NCBI GenBank assembly: GCA_031771865.1
Contig: JASISA010000019.1
Location: 992,001 to 1,056,000, forward strand
From: Nothophaeocryptopus gaeumannii
Lineage: Eukaryota; Ascomycota; Dothideomycetes; Mycosphaerellales; Mycosphaerellaceae
Reading direction: 5' to 3'
Length of the DNA stretch: 64,000 nt
The notes under the pieces are model-generated. The model ran no database searches and had not been told where the DNA came from. It was given only the letters and a program-made list of their open reading frames with translations. Numbering within the stretch: position 1 is the first letter of the stretch; each line of letters starts with the position of its first letter. Positions 1 through 10,317 of the stretch are shown here, in pieces. A program made the translations under genes and the position numbers.

Positions 1-1272
1 TTTAAGAAATGATCCAGTGCGCTTGAGGTCGGCTTTAGCGTCCCGCTGCTCATTGAACTGCGCAGCTTCAGGATGACTTTGCGAGGGCGTGTCGGCGACT
101 GCAAGCTCTCCAATCTGCTTCTGTGTATCATCGCCATCCTTGGAGCTCTCCTTAGGCCTGTCTTTTGACCAGAATGCCCATCCGGAAGAACGCGGCCTCT
201 CGTCATCGCTCTTGCCTTTTGCCTGATCTGCAGCTTTCACGTCTTTCGCAGTATCGTCTGCGTCTGATGATACATTCACCTCTGGCAGAAGCGGCGCTTC
301 CGTCTGCTCTCCTGCCGGGTGCTGTGCCCGTAGCTCTGCCTCCTTTCGCTCTTCCTCTTGTCTCTGCCGCTCTTCAGCTTCTGCCTGCTGGTTCTGTGTT
401 CTACTCCAGAGCCCGAACCATGATCGCGTGGATCCATTCTTCATGCTCATCTCTGGCTTCAGCTGCCCGCTATCATCTTCGTCCACGTCTGTCTCGATGG
501 GTTTGGTAGTGTCTTGCTTGGGCACCTCTTCGGGCGATCGAGGCAACGGTGTCCCACTGGCCTGCTCTGCGACTCCGTCTAGTGTCACCTTGCTCGCACT
601 CTTCAGCCTCTCTGTATCGCTGCCATATCCATCTGGACGGGACCACCAACCAAGCCAACTGCTTGATGCTGGTCTCATGCTCGCCGTCTCGGTCTTGGCA
701 TCGTCGTCCGCGGTTTGGGGCTCAGGGGGTAATGGCGCCTCCTCAGCTACCGGATCCTCCTTGCGTTCTGCTGTAGCAAGCTTCTCTCCCGACTGAGCCT
801 TCTCGTCGGCGCCTAGGCTCTTTCTCTGCTTCGGCACGCTCGCAGCGTCCGGGACTGCATGTACTTTCGTTGGCTCCGCGGTGACTGGTATGCTCTTCCT
901 GCTGCTGCCCTTGAAACTCTTGCTCACACTCTGACTCGGTCTTCGCCTTCCGTCTTCTATTGTCGGAGACTCGCAAGAAACGCCCTTATCCACAGATATA
1001 CTCTCTCGTGCGACTTGGGCAGTAGGCGAGGCTTTCGTCTTCCACGAGGCGGCCGAATACCAGCTATTCCGGCTGTTGTTTGCATGCTGTGCGTGCGACG
1101 GCTTACTCGGCGTGCCGACAGTGGTCTGATTGGTGCCGAGAGGCGCAGGCTGCGGTTTCATTCCATCTTGCTGGTTGGTCGTGTTGTTGCCCGATTGGAC
1201 TGCTGGCGATACCGGGACTGCCTCCGTTTCGTTATCGTTGGCCAACTTGCTCTTCTTACGAGCAGGCGCCAT
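1..1272 (-). CDS. Low-complexity protein with W-x-x-W-S motifs, 3' end cut by window edge
   Basis: Reading the minus strand from the ATG at 1272 gives 424 codons with no stop, open through base 1; I checked every triplet. The protein starts MAPARKKSKLAND. It is rich in S, K, E and P and predicted disordered. It holds three spaced copies of a short tryptophan motif: SSWLGWWSR, RSWFGLWSR and SSGWAFWSK. These are separated by charged EERQRQEEERKEAE-type segments. Similar motifs occur in the long disordered N-termini of some ascomycete proteins, but I do not recognise a family and the C-terminal part lies outside the window. The ATG follows a plausible leader with no in-frame upstream ATG. The intact 1.27 kb frame and repeated motifs argue that it is real. 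Role unknown. Confidence 0.7.
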   Translation of the reverse strand, partial: MAPARKKSKLANDNETEAVPVSPAVQSGNNTTNQQDGMKPQPAPLGTNQTTVGTPSKPSHAQHANNSRNSWYSAASWKTKASPTAQVARESISVDKGVSCESPTIEDGRRRPSQSVSKSFKGSSRKSIPVTAEPTKVHAVPDAASVPKQRKSLGADEKAQSGEKLATAERKEDPVAEEAPLPPEPQTADDDAKTETASMRPASSSWLGWWSRPDGYGSDTERLKSASKVTLDGVAEQASGTPLPRSPEEVPKQDTTKPIETDVDEDDSGQLKPEMSMKNGSTRSWFGLWSRTQNQQAEAEERQRQEEERKEAELRAQHPAGEQTEAPLLPEVNVSSDADDTAKDVKAADQAKGKSDDERPRSSGWAFWSKDRPKESSKDGDDTQKQIGELAVADTPSQSHPEAAQFNEQRDAKADLKRTGSFLK

Positions 1273-1926
1273 GTCCTTGACCGCTCCAAACGCGCTGTTC
1301 AGTTTTCGCTGCCCGATATTGTTCAGTCGTCCATTGTTCGCAAGAAACTAGAAGGGGAGGTCACATAACTATGTACCTTCAAAGCGTGCCGTCTCTTCTC
1401 AAAGGCCATCTGGCGGACGTCATGTGGTGGTAACCGCGCTACCAAGGTTTGGCTTGATAAGACGGCGATCAGTGCAGACGCGACAACGAACCTTAATCTT
1501 CGCGTCGGGATGTTTCAATCAATATTTGAAGCGCAAAGAGCAAGCGTCCTTTCCTACATGTACTTCACTTCTACCTTCGCGATCACGACAAGCAGTGCAG
1601 TCGCTCTCCTCGCTTCTCTCGGATTCCCGGGCTTCGTCTCCACTGCCGCCGTCATGACGGTACATTCACAGTTTGGGCTCACCGTTTGCGAAGATCCGTC
1701 GTCTGATCATTGTCGTGGAACCTTTCGCCTTGTGGACGGCTCAGCTGCGGCATTTACAGCTCTCAAATGCCTCATCACCTGGAGCTTTGCCTGCTCGCCC
1801 TCTTGCAGCATCTCACAATGAGCGAAGGAGTAAGCTACAGAAACCAAAATGACCCGACTGATGGTCGCAGAAGTCTGGCGGTCTGATTTCTCCATTAAGT
1901 CTCTTCTTCAACCACCAAGAATTCAT
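1273..1926. other. Intergenic region, no gene seen
   Basis: About 650 bases lie between the divergent 5' end of the left-edge gene and the 3' end of the P450. Short open frames occur on both strands, but none has a recognisable motif or a convincing start. It probably holds the promoter of the left-edge gene and the P450 terminator. Confidence 0.5.
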
Positions 1927-3659
1927 TTACTTCCTTCTCGCCACAAGACATCTTCTGCCTTTGGGATTCACCAGCAGGTAACACAGAGGCGCCATATCAT
2001 CCTCAGTAAAGCCATTCGTCAGAGACGGCTTGACTCCACTCTCAAAAGTCCGATAGAAATTGACCAGAGCATGCCTCAGCTCAAGTTCAGCAAAATGCCT
2101 GCCAATGCACACTACATACGGAAAAGTCAGCTTCACCGTCATGAGCAGCACGAGGAGATCGACTCACCTCTACTCCCTCCCCCAAAAGCAACAAAACACT
2201 CCTTCATATCCCTCGACGGTTCTCGCCATCTCTCCGGCTTGAAACTCTCCGGATCCTCAAAGACCTCTGGATCACGATGCATCGTCCAAGCAGGGATCCC
2301 CACCGTCACACCTCCCGGAACGAACCATCCTCCAAACTCGACCCCTTCGGGAGGGACAACTCTTGGTAGCCCATCACTCACGGGCGCGCGCAGTCTTAGA
2401 GATTCGTAGATCACGCCATTCAGAATTGGCAGATGTCGCAGATCCTCGTCGTGGAAAACCTCAGGAACAGTAGAAATCTCTCGAATCAAGGTTTGCTCGA
2501 TCTCGCGGTGCAGGCTGAGTAGCCAAACGGCATAAGTGGCAGTAATGGCAGTCGTATCCGTTCCCGCAACGATATATCCATATGCGTCACGACAGACCTG
2601 CGCCTGAGACATGGTTCCTTCCTCGACCTGGGCGAATTCTTTGGTCAACAATGTTGGCTTTACGTTTTCTGGATCGGCTCGTAATAGAGACCAGTATCTA
2701 TCCACGGATTCCTTGCCGTAACTCCGGATTCTAGCGGCCGCTTGAGGGATCTCTTTGGCGGCTTTGAGAGGTAATCGGGAGATCAGGTTTACTAACGCTG
2801 GGTATTCGGCTCGCACTATGGCTCGACGAGCGAACATCTCCAGATCTTCGGAGTATTGGGATTTCTTGGGAAGGTCAGTACACCTCCAGATCGAATGGAC
2901 GTGGGAGAGAAGGGAAGAGGGTGGCGTACCTTTCCAACTTCCAGAGTTCTGAAACTCTCCCCGAACGATGCTTCTCCGACCTATACATTCTCCATCAGCG
3001 GCGTCCTCAAACTCGTACATCCACACAAACAAAGTACCCACCACATCAGTCGCCATGAAAGTAAACCACTTTAGCACATCCACATGTCCCTGCTGTTCCG
3101 CCTCGCTTTGCATCCTCTGTACAGCAAGCTGCACGTTCCTCACGATGAACGGCTCAAGAGTCTTTATCGACCTCTCCGTAAAGTTGGCAGCTACCACACG
3201 TCTGTGGTCGGCATGAGCCTTCCGGTCGGTGCCAGAGAATAGGGAGAAGGTTGTAGTGTCGCCTGTGAAGGCTTTATACCATTGGGATTTGACAAACGGG
3301 GAGCCTGTCTTATAGACTTTTCGTACGGCTTCGGCGCTCGCGAGAGAGATCTCGGTAGGCGAGATGCGCACGACAGGACCATAGCGTTGATGCAGCTTAT
3401 GAACGTAGTGCATTTTGCTGCCCCGGAAAAGGGAGAAGTGCAGGCGCAGGGCGGTCCATTTGGAGATTTCAGGCCCCGGCAATCGAGACAAAGGACTGGT
3501 GCAGACTTGATAGCATCGTGTCTATTGCGAGGTGAGCGCGAGGCATTCAGGTGGCAATGGGGCAGGACTTACACCAGCGAGGGTGAAGAGGAGGCAGGCT
3601 ATTAGGCTTGTGAAGGTGATATGATCCACTAAAGTGAAACGTGATGGCGTTGAGTCCAT
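1927..3659 (-). CDS. Cytochrome P450 monooxygenase (five exons)
   Basis: Microsomal heme-thiolate monooxygenase. I place exons at 3659-3573, 3521-3042, 2980-2930, 2864-2168 and 2111-1927, giving 1500 nt and 499 aa, the usual P450 length. Introns are 51, 61, 65 and 56 nt with donors GTAAGT, GTGGGT, GTACGC and GTGAGT. Exon 1 (29 aa) is a membrane anchor. Exon 2 carries PLSRLPGPE, the proline hinge. Splicing restores VGEASFGESF, which the unspliced frame breaks. The I-helix has AGTDTT, the K-helix ExxR is ESLRLR, and the heme loop spans the last intron as FGGGSRVCIGR with the ligand at about Cys440. It resembles the secondary-metabolism P450s near CYP58/CYP65, but no biosynthetic cluster surrounds it, so the substrate is unknown. 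Minus-strand TTATATGT near 3740 could be its TATA element. Confidence 0.9.
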
Positions 3660-4213
3660 GTTGAGGGATCTGTCATCAGCAGGACGTCCGACGATGAAGT
3701 GCAAAGTGGCATTGTAAGTGTGACATGAGGTGCCCTAGCATACATATAAGGCCTGCAGCAACTGCTGCTTAGAAGGTTTGCCCTCGAGCGTACACTTCGC
3801 CTTCTTCGTATAGCTTTCTGCAGATCCGCTCGACTCCACACACCAGCTATAATACCACATGTGTACTGTTCAATAGTATTGACAGCCTTTTCATGGACTT
3901 TCCAAGATATCCAGGATACCTAGGCATGTAAAGAGGAGGCCGTTTGGTGTCCGTAATAAGCTGATTCAGCTCAGCCTTCGGCGGACCCTTAGGGCCAGGC
4001 TAACAGCTCACGCCGGGACCGGAGATATTATACATGTACGCTGCAAGGCATCGAGGCCATGTCTCAGTGGCTGTACGTGGATATTTTGCGATGAAGACGA
4101 ATAGCCATCAAGTATTATCTTCTTCTCTTTCGAGACGCCGTGCTTTTCCATTCATGTCATGACTATTCGCTTGAACGCTTCAATTCAGAACAAGAGTATC
4201 TCCAATCCATCCT
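3660..4213. promoter_or_regulatory. P450 upstream region and SDO1 3' flank
   Basis: No coding sequence is supported in this 550-base stretch. A TATA-like TTATATGT on the minus strand lies about 80 bases upstream of the P450 ATG. The remainder is probably the P450 promoter and the SDO1 terminator region. Confidence 0.35.
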
Positions 4214-5191
4214 TCAGTCTTCGTGCGTCACAGTCGTGTCCAGCACCTCTGCTCTTGCCCTTCCCTTGGTCTGCGTGCTGATGAACTCGCTGAGTGTTCT
4301 GTAGGCACCCGGCTCTACAAAACCAACACACTCCCACTCCTTGCCAAGCACATCTTGGTTCTCAACTTGCTCGACGAAGCTGAGGATCTTGTCCTTGATT
4401 GTTCCTGTCTGTGCCTCCTCGCCCTCTGCTTTCGGTGCCGACTTTACGTTCTGCTTCAGGACGTCTGTTGGGCAGGTGATCCGCAGTCGCATTCTCGCTC
4501 TCGCCACTGGGATGGGTTGATGGGCAATAAGTGCTTTCATGGCATCCAGTGCCTGCGACTTTGCGCTTCTTGTTGTGACGACGCCTGTCCACTTTGCTTT
4601 TGGTCTCTCTGCGGCCTCTCCATTCGCGTCTCCGTTCGCTTTCGAAGGTGTGCTCGACCCAGACTCTGCAGGTGCAGCGCTTTGGTCTCTGCTTTGACTC
4701 CGATCGCTTCCAGCAACACCTCCTTTACCCGCCGCTCGTCCAGCATGGCCACCTTGACTGCTCAACTGATCCAGTGCTTTCTCGATCATACCAGCTGTGT
4801 ACACTCTCTTGCTCTTCGGATCCACCAGTCTCCCCGCAACAATATCGATGACCTCCTTATGCACTCTCTCCAACTCCGCTCCTCTTTCTTTCTCGCCCAC
4901 TTGAATCTCGCCCTTGTTCAAAATCTCCAGCACCACCTCATCCCTCGTCATCCCAGGAAACGCCTTCTTGAGATCTTCGTTGGGTGCGACTTGGCCTTTG
5001 GAGACGTTGAGGAAGACGTTGGGTATTTGCAGGACATCGTCGAGGTTCGTCTCGTTGCCGGCGCGGAAGGATGTGACGGTGTTCTTGTAGCAGGCGACTT
5101 CGAATCTCTTCTTGCCCTTTTTCATGCGGACCAAACTCACGTTTGTGAGCTTGATCTGATTGGAGGGTTGGTTGATCTGAGCGGACGGCAT
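4214..5191 (-). CDS. SDO1: Ribosome maturation protein SBDS/Sdo1
   Basis: Orthologue of the Shwachman-Bodian-Diamond protein. It works with the GTPase Efl1 to release Tif6/eIF6 from late cytoplasmic 60S subunits. The single-exon protein is 325 aa from MPSAQINQP. The open frame runs 42 codons further upstream, but the MPSAQINQPSNQIKLTNVSL start matches the family and lies after the CT-rich leader. The N-terminal SBDS (FYSH) domain is clear: RMKKGKKRFEVACYKNTV, then LDDVLQIPNVFLNVSKGQVA and AFPGMTRDEVVLEILNKGEIQVGEKER. The central helical domain contains PKSKRVYTAGMIEKALDQL. About 50 residues of G/S/A-rich linker precede the ferredoxin-like C-terminal domain (MRLRITCP...). The linker is longer than in yeast Sdo1. 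It is divergently transcribed from CPY. A 349-aa open frame on the other strand is a shadow. Confidence 0.95.
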   Translation of the reverse strand: MPSAQINQPSNQIKLTNVSLVRMKKGKKRFEVACYKNTVTSFRAGNETNLDDVLQIPNVFLNVSKGQVAPNEDLKKAFPGMTRDEVVLEILNKGEIQVGEKERGAELERVHKEVIDIVAGRLVDPKSKRVYTAGMIEKALDQLSSQGGHAGRAAGKGGVAGSDRSQSRDQSAAPAESGSSTPSKANGDANGEAAERPKAKWTGVVTTRSAKSQALDAMKALIAHQPIPVARARMRLRITCPTDVLKQNVKSAPKAEGEEAQTGTIKDKILSFVEQVENQDVLGKEWECVGFVEPGAYRTLSEFISTQTKGRARAEVLDTTVTHED

Positions 5192-5664
5192 TATGATTGT
5201 AATCCTCTCAATGTGTGTTGTATTGTTGAAGAAGAGGGAGCGGGTAGGAGAGGGAGTATATATTCCGCTTAGAAATGTCCTCACTGTCTTCAAGACTTTC
5301 GACTCACATGCGCTCATCGGACGCCAAGGCTGGAGGTATGGGGCTTATCGGGTGGAAGATAAGGTTGGCGCTATGACGATCACGGAAACGGTTGTCATGC
5401 CAGGCGTGGCAGGCGCCAGGTCAAGTAGTCACGCATGCAGCTGTCTCTCAACCAATACATCCACCTCCCTCCCTCTCTCCCTCTCTCCTTGTGGATATCG
5501 TCCTGTCCTCATCCATTTCACCATCGAGAATACACCGTCTCATCCCAGCTCTTCTTCAAGTTCATACCAGCCTCCGTCAGCGAGCTCATCGAAGCTCCCA
5601 AACAGACCATCCAGGTGTTACGTATACTGTCGCCTGATCACATCGACGAGGCGAACGCATCAAC
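5192..5664. promoter_or_regulatory. Divergent promoter region between SDO1 and CPY
   Basis: This 473-bp spacer separates the two ATGs. It has a strong pyrimidine tract (CCTCCCTCTCTCCCTCTCTCC, around 5466-5486) about 180 bases before the CPY ATG. Such CT tracts are common near transcription starts of highly expressed fungal genes. No TATA box stands out. Confidence 0.5.
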
Positions 5665-7326
5665 ATGAAGGTCGCAGCATCAGCGCTCCTTGTTGGAGCT
5701 GCTACGGCTGCCATTCCACAACAGCAGCAGCCATTGCAAGCTCCAGAGGCTGTCCAGAATGTCTTCAAGGCCGCCGGCGACAAGGTCTCGGACTGGTCCA
5801 AGCCATTGAAGCACCTCCAGTCTGAGCTCAAGCACCTCACAGCAGAGGCCCAGCAGGTCTGGGAAGAGGTTGCCATGATGTTCCCGGAGAGCATGAGCCA
5901 GGCCTCCTTCTTCTCCACCCCGAAGCCACACGCTCGCAAGCACGACCGTGAGTGGGACTTCGTCACCAAGGGCAAGGCCGTGGAAGAGCTGTTCACCACA
6001 AACTCGCAAGGAGATAAGCAGCGTGAGATTGATGGAAGTCTCGAGGCATTCAACCTTCGCACGAAGCAGGTGGATCCAAAGAGCTTGGGCGTGGACAAGG
6101 TCAAGCAGTACTCTGGATACTTGGACAACGAGGAGGATGATAAGCACCTCTTCTACTGGTTCTTCGAATCGCGAAATGATCCCAAAAATGACCCAGTGGT
6201 GCTTTGGCTGAACGGCGGCCCAGGCTGCTCTTCACTGACTGGTCTCTTCATGGAGCTTGGCCCATCGTTCATCGACAAGAACCGCAAGCCAGTTTACAAC
6301 CCAGACAGCTGGAACGCCAATGCTTCCGTCATCTTCCTTGACCAGCCAGTCAATGTTGGCTACTCCTACTCCGGCAGCTCCGTCAGCGACTCCGTTGCTG
6401 CAGGCAAGGATGTCTACGCTCTCCTGACTCTGTTCTTCAAGCAGTTCCCAGAGTACGCTAAGCAGCCATTCCACATTTCTGGCGAGTCGTACGCTGGACA
6501 CTACATCCCAGTCTTTGCTTCGGAGATCTTGTCCCACAAGAACCGCAACATCAATCTCCAGTCTGCTCTGATTGGCAACGGTCTGACTGACGGCCTTACT
6601 CAGAACGAGTACTACCGCCCAATGGCATGCGGTGACGGCGGCTGGCCAGCAGTTGTTGACGAGCAGACTTGCCAGAGCATGGATAACTCCCTCTCTCGCT
6701 GCCAGAGCTTGATCGAGAATTGCTACAAGAGCGAGTCCGTCTGGTCTTGCGTTCCAGCCAGCATCTACTGCAACAACGCACTCCTTGGCCCATACCAGCG
6801 TACTGGACAGAACCCATACGATGTCCGCGAGAAGTGCAAAGGCAGCAGCCTGTGCTACGAGGAGCTTGACTGGATCCAGGAGTACTTGAACAAGGCCGAC
6901 GTTATGAAGGCTCTTGGTGCCGAGGTCGACAGCTATGAATCCTGCAACACTGATATCAACCGCAACTTCTTGTTCAATGGCGACTGGATGCGGCCATTCC
7001 ACCGTCTTGTGCCAGGTCTCCTCAAGGAGATCCCAGTCCTTATATACGCCGGTGATGCTGACTTCATTTGCAACTGGCTCGGCAACCTTGCGTGGACCAA
7101 TGCGCTCGAGTGGCCTGGCCAGAAGGCGTATGCCAAGGCACCTCTGGAGGACCTCAAGCTCCAGAGCGAGGATGCCAAGATTGGTGCCGTGAAGTCGTCT
7201 GGCAACTTCACTTTCATCCGAATCCACGGTGCTGGCCATATGGTTCCATACAACCAGGGACAGGCCTCTCTGGATATGGTGAACAGGTGGATCGGTGGTG
7301 AGTGGATCGAGTCTCAGATGGGTTAG
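5665..7326 (+). CDS. PRC1: Vacuolar serine carboxypeptidase Y
   Basis: Peptidase family S10. It removes C-terminal residues and matures in the vacuole after signal and propeptide removal. The gene is intronless, 553 aa. Residues 1-17 (MKVAASALLVGAATAAI) form a signal peptide. A propeptide rich in K and E follows, then the mature enzyme begins near LGVDKVKQYSGYLDNEEDDKH. Conserved blocks are WLNGGPGCSSLTGLFMELGP, the nucleophile elbow GESYAGHY (Ser275), YAGDADFICNWLGN (Asp466) and HGAGHMVPYNQ (His525), so the triad is complete. Paired cysteines in the 300-400 insert fit the family. Length equals that of Aspergillus cpyA-type enzymes. Codon use is strongly C-ending, suggesting high expression. 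The start is the first ATG after the leader. The long antisense frame at 6232-7239 is a shadow. Confidence 0.96.
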   Translation: MKVAASALLVGAATAAIPQQQQPLQAPEAVQNVFKAAGDKVSDWSKPLKHLQSELKHLTAEAQQVWEEVAMMFPESMSQASFFSTPKPHARKHDREWDFVTKGKAVEELFTTNSQGDKQREIDGSLEAFNLRTKQVDPKSLGVDKVKQYSGYLDNEEDDKHLFYWFFESRNDPKNDPVVLWLNGGPGCSSLTGLFMELGPSFIDKNRKPVYNPDSWNANASVIFLDQPVNVGYSYSGSSVSDSVAAGKDVYALLTLFFKQFPEYAKQPFHISGESYAGHYIPVFASEILSHKNRNINLQSALIGNGLTDGLTQNEYYRPMACGDGGWPAVVDEQTCQSMDNSLSRCQSLIENCYKSESVWSCVPASIYCNNALLGPYQRTGQNPYDVREKCKGSSLCYEELDWIQEYLNKADVMKALGAEVDSYESCNTDINRNFLFNGDWMRPFHRLVPGLLKEIPVLIYAGDADFICNWLGNLAWTNALEWPGQKAYAKAPLEDLKLQSEDAKIGAVKSSGNFTFIRIHGAGHMVPYNQGQASLDMVNRWIGGEWIESQMG

Positions 7327-7503
7327 GTATGATCTGTCCCGTGTGTTGGAGGATATCAGATTGCAGATGCCTTAGTATGTCGGGCATGTCTTATGTTGTC
7401 ATGGAATTAGAAGGTCTGGGCAAAAGTCTCGAGACTGTCACGGCTTATGTGTATGTCCTAGATTCACATTCTAAATAAAACAAACAATCTCAATACCGCT
7501 CAG

Positions 7504-8909
7504 ATGGTCGCGACTTTCTCATTAACTATACTAAAGCAGGCACCCCGCCGCTCCTTCTATGTGACTGTGCACGAAGCACGCGACAGTGTCGCCAGTGGAA
7601 GCTGCTGCGGGACTCTGTCCCAGACCTTACAAGAAAGCCATCGACAACCTAATCTTGCGGCGAGCATCGGACCACTCACATCTTCACAGCAAATGCATCG
7701 CCACCTACGGCCATCAACACCCCTTCGCCATCTCGCTATCCTACGAGAAGCACATAGACATGCTCACCGCCCTGTAGTCGCCGCACGAGGATTCACCTTC
7801 ATCCTACACGACTCTCAGCTGCGAGCTTATGCTAAGGACCATTCCGATCGAATTGCCAAGAAGGATGAAGCACCCACGAAGGAAGAGTTGGACCATGACA
7901 CGTTTGGGAGGCTTGTCCCTTGGTCACAGTAAGAACACCTCCGATTACTAGAGATACACTTGCTGATGGTGCTCGTAGATGCCTCGAATCCTCCTCGAAC
8001 GTCTCCGTCTGGATCCGTGGCCAAGATGATCGTCACATCGAAGTCCAATCCGCGCTTCTCCAGCAAGTCCTGATCGATGAACAGAGAGCCGACATCAGAG
8101 TCAAATGGCCTGTGCCATACACCTACAGCGTTCCGACCCTGGACCTGAGCCAACACGAAACCTCCGCAGGCCTCATCTTCCTCTTCTGGCTCTTCAGCCG
8201 CCGCCTCCCCGAACTGAAACTCGACTGCGATATCAAACTCACCACAACACCCGACACCACTATCATTGCTGAACAGGACGACTACGCTCCCACAAACCCC
8301 GCAAAACTCCAGACAACAAGCAGCGAAAGAGAAAAGAAAGAAATGTTCAACATTGGCTTGATCCATGCCTGGATCCTAGGCGCTTCGGTCCGTGCTCCCA
8401 AATTCCAAAACGATTGCATACGAGAACTCGCGAAGCTACTACAAAGAGAAGAACAAGATGCGCGACGAAGCTCGGACCCGAATTATAGCAGCGCGATTGC
8501 TTGGGCGAGGAGGGCGTGGGATGCGAGTACGGCGCCACCTACCTCGGCCAACACATTCGGCGTCAAAGCGATTCCCGACAATTCCGCACTTGACGACGAT
8601 GTGGTGCCGCACGAAGCATTCGATTCCAAACAAATCGGCAAGGATCTCCTGCCTCGTGATGCTCCAGGCAAGAGGGAAGGTGGAGAGGATATCACTCAGC
8701 CTCTGAGGGAGTTTGCGGTCGACGTTGCGGCGAAACGGGTGTGCGATTGTAGCTACGATGGGATTACGTTGACATTGGCGGAGAGGAGAGATTTGAGTAC
8801 GAATGCGGGATTTGCGGCGGAGGTGTTTGGTGCGTTAGGGGGACATATTGGGACAGGAGGGGTGCAGATTGTGGATTTTGTGAGGGCTTATACAGTGAAG
8901 GAAAAATGA
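7504..8909 (+). CDS. Hypothetical protein, two exons
   Basis: Exon 2 (7979-8909) is a long clean frame. It joins an upstream frame through a 50-nt intron (7929-7978, GTAAGA...CGTAG), which restores VPWSQ-CLESSSNVSVWIRGQ. With the ATG at 7504 the product is 451 aa. The first exon start is uncertain, because the early part competes with another frame at 7586-7777 that is equally open. Exon 2 has a charged N-terminal half (WIRGQDDRHIEVQSALLQQV), a hydrophobic stretch SAGLIFLFWLFSRRLPEL and an alanine/tryptophan-rich segment AIAWARRAWDAS. The layout is faintly like fungal BTB-type proteins, but I see no diagnostic motif. Function unknown. It runs convergent to the gene at 9160-10317. Confidence 0.6.
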
Positions 8910-9159
8910 AGAGCAGGAGATGGAGAGGAGAGGTCTGAAGAGGAAACGAGGAGTTTGAAAACATGTTCAAAAGTGGGTTTGTGAGAAATTGGATATTGGT
9001 AGGTTGAGATTGAACGTATACCCGAACGCCATATGTCAGATGCTAGTTGCTTCGCAGCAGTCTTCATCTCTATCCCAAGGAAAACAAACCAGCAATCAAA
9101 CCAACCCGGACATCATAACTTATTTTCCCATTCTCACCAATATCCTTCACCAGACCACC

Positions 9160-10317
9160 TCACTCATCGACCTTTTGCACGCCCATATCCCTCTCAACAT
9201 CCTCGACCTCCTCAATCTGAACTGGCAACGGCTCGCTGGCACCTCCTTTTCCCGAAGACGTCTCGCTTTCGCCGACAGCTTTCTTCACAGCCTGGGTTAT
9301 TATCTCCCTCAACTCCTCCACCGTCAATGCACCCACAGTACCCTTCTGCTGCTCAGTGTTTATCTGAACGGGAGTTGGCGTACTCGGCTGAGATATGGGC
9401 ATCAGGGCTGGATCGATCATCGATGGAGGATTCATTGCTGGTGTTGGGGTGCAGACGCGCGAGGTGCTAGCTGCTGGGACCTGGAAAGGTTGGTGCTGAG
9501 GAGGCGAGTTGCGCATCATCTGAGGATGTGATGGATTGCCGTGACCCGGGAAGTATTGCTGCGGCGCACTCGTTGGCGGATGTCCTCGAACGGGCTGAGT
9601 CTGCGATCTAGTCATCCCCGGACGTGCAAAGTCGCCCATCGGAAACGGATGAGCTGGTTGTGCATGCTGCTGTTGTTGTTGCTGTCGAGCCGACTTCCTC
9701 GTCCGACCCACAGCATTCTGATACGGATGGCTTCTGTGGCCACTAGCCTTCTCTCTGCTCCCGGGCTTACTCTTCATCTGCACAGCCTTGCTGCTCCGTA
9801 ATGGCGTACCGAGCCAGTGGCTCTCGCGGTGGAAGACCATGGATGGAGTGTCGCTTGTTGGTGGTTCGGAGACGGAGCGGCGGTGGTGGTTTATGAAGTG
9901 TTCGTGGCGGAGAGGGGATGGGTTGTAATGCAATGGAGGTGGGAAGTTGTTGGTTGGTTCGACGGATTGGAAGTAGGGGGATTTCGGAGTGGTGTCGTAT
10001 GAGGATGGGTAGGCTTCGTAAGCGGAAGCGTCTGGGCTGAAGGTTTGATCGAGACTGGCACCTGTGGTGGAGGCGTTGAAGTTGAAGGCGTCGGTGTTGA
10101 TTTCGTTGGAGCTGTTGTTGGTGTTCATCTGGGATGGAGTGGATGGATTGCTGAAGGTGAGCTGAGGGTCGATGCCATCGCCAGTACCATTCTGCCGATC
10201 GAAAGAGCTGTTGAATTCGGCGATGGCATCGAGACCGCCGTTTGTACTGTCAGATTTTGGGAAGCTATCGTCGAAGAGGGAGTCGAAAGGCGAGTTACTG
10301 GACACCTCGCAGGCCAT
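9160..10317 (-). CDS. Q/P/S-rich hypothetical nuclear-type protein
   Basis: Single-exon 385-aa protein starting MACEVSSNSPFDSLFDDSF. It is dominated by N, S, P and Q, with a QQQQQQ run near residue 215. It also has a basic patch (KSKPGSREKASGHRSHPYQNAVGRTRKSAR, residues about 180-210) that could be a nuclear localisation signal. The central VFHRESHWLGTPL and RRSVSEPP segments look like phosphorylation or docking motifs. The C-terminus is more ordered: VGALTVEELREIITQAVKKAV followed by an acidic tail. The composition resembles transcriptional regulators, but there is no DNA-binding domain I can name. The long uninterrupted frame and biased composition support it as real. Confidence 0.7.
   Translation of the reverse strand: MACEVSSNSPFDSLFDDSFPKSDSTNGGLDAIAEFNSSFDRQNGTGDGIDPQLTFSNPSTPSQMNTNNSSNEINTDAFNFNASTTGASLDQTFSPDASAYEAYPSSYDTTPKSPYFQSVEPTNNFPPPLHYNPSPLRHEHFINHHRRSVSEPPTSDTPSMVFHRESHWLGTPLRSSKAVQMKSKPGSREKASGHRSHPYQNAVGRTRKSARQQQQQQHAQPAHPFPMGDFARPGMTRSQTQPVRGHPPTSAPQQYFPGHGNPSHPQMMRNSPPQHQPFQVPAASTSRVCTPTPAMNPPSMIDPALMPISQPSTPTPVQINTEQQKGTVGALTVEELREIITQAVKKAVGESETSSGKGGASEPLPVQIEEVEDVERDMGVQKVDE

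Noticed and set aside
2139..3491. P450 as one uninterrupted 450-aa ORF
   Set aside because: It lacks the membrane anchor and the heme cysteine, and two stretches interrupt conserved blocks; all are resolved by four short GT-AG introns.
4223..5272. 349-codon plus-strand open frame
   Set aside because: Lies wholly antisense to SDO1 and its composition mirrors the antisense codons; no motif.
6232..7239. 335-codon minus-strand open frame
   Set aside because: Antisense shadow of the highly codon-biased carboxypeptidase Y gene.
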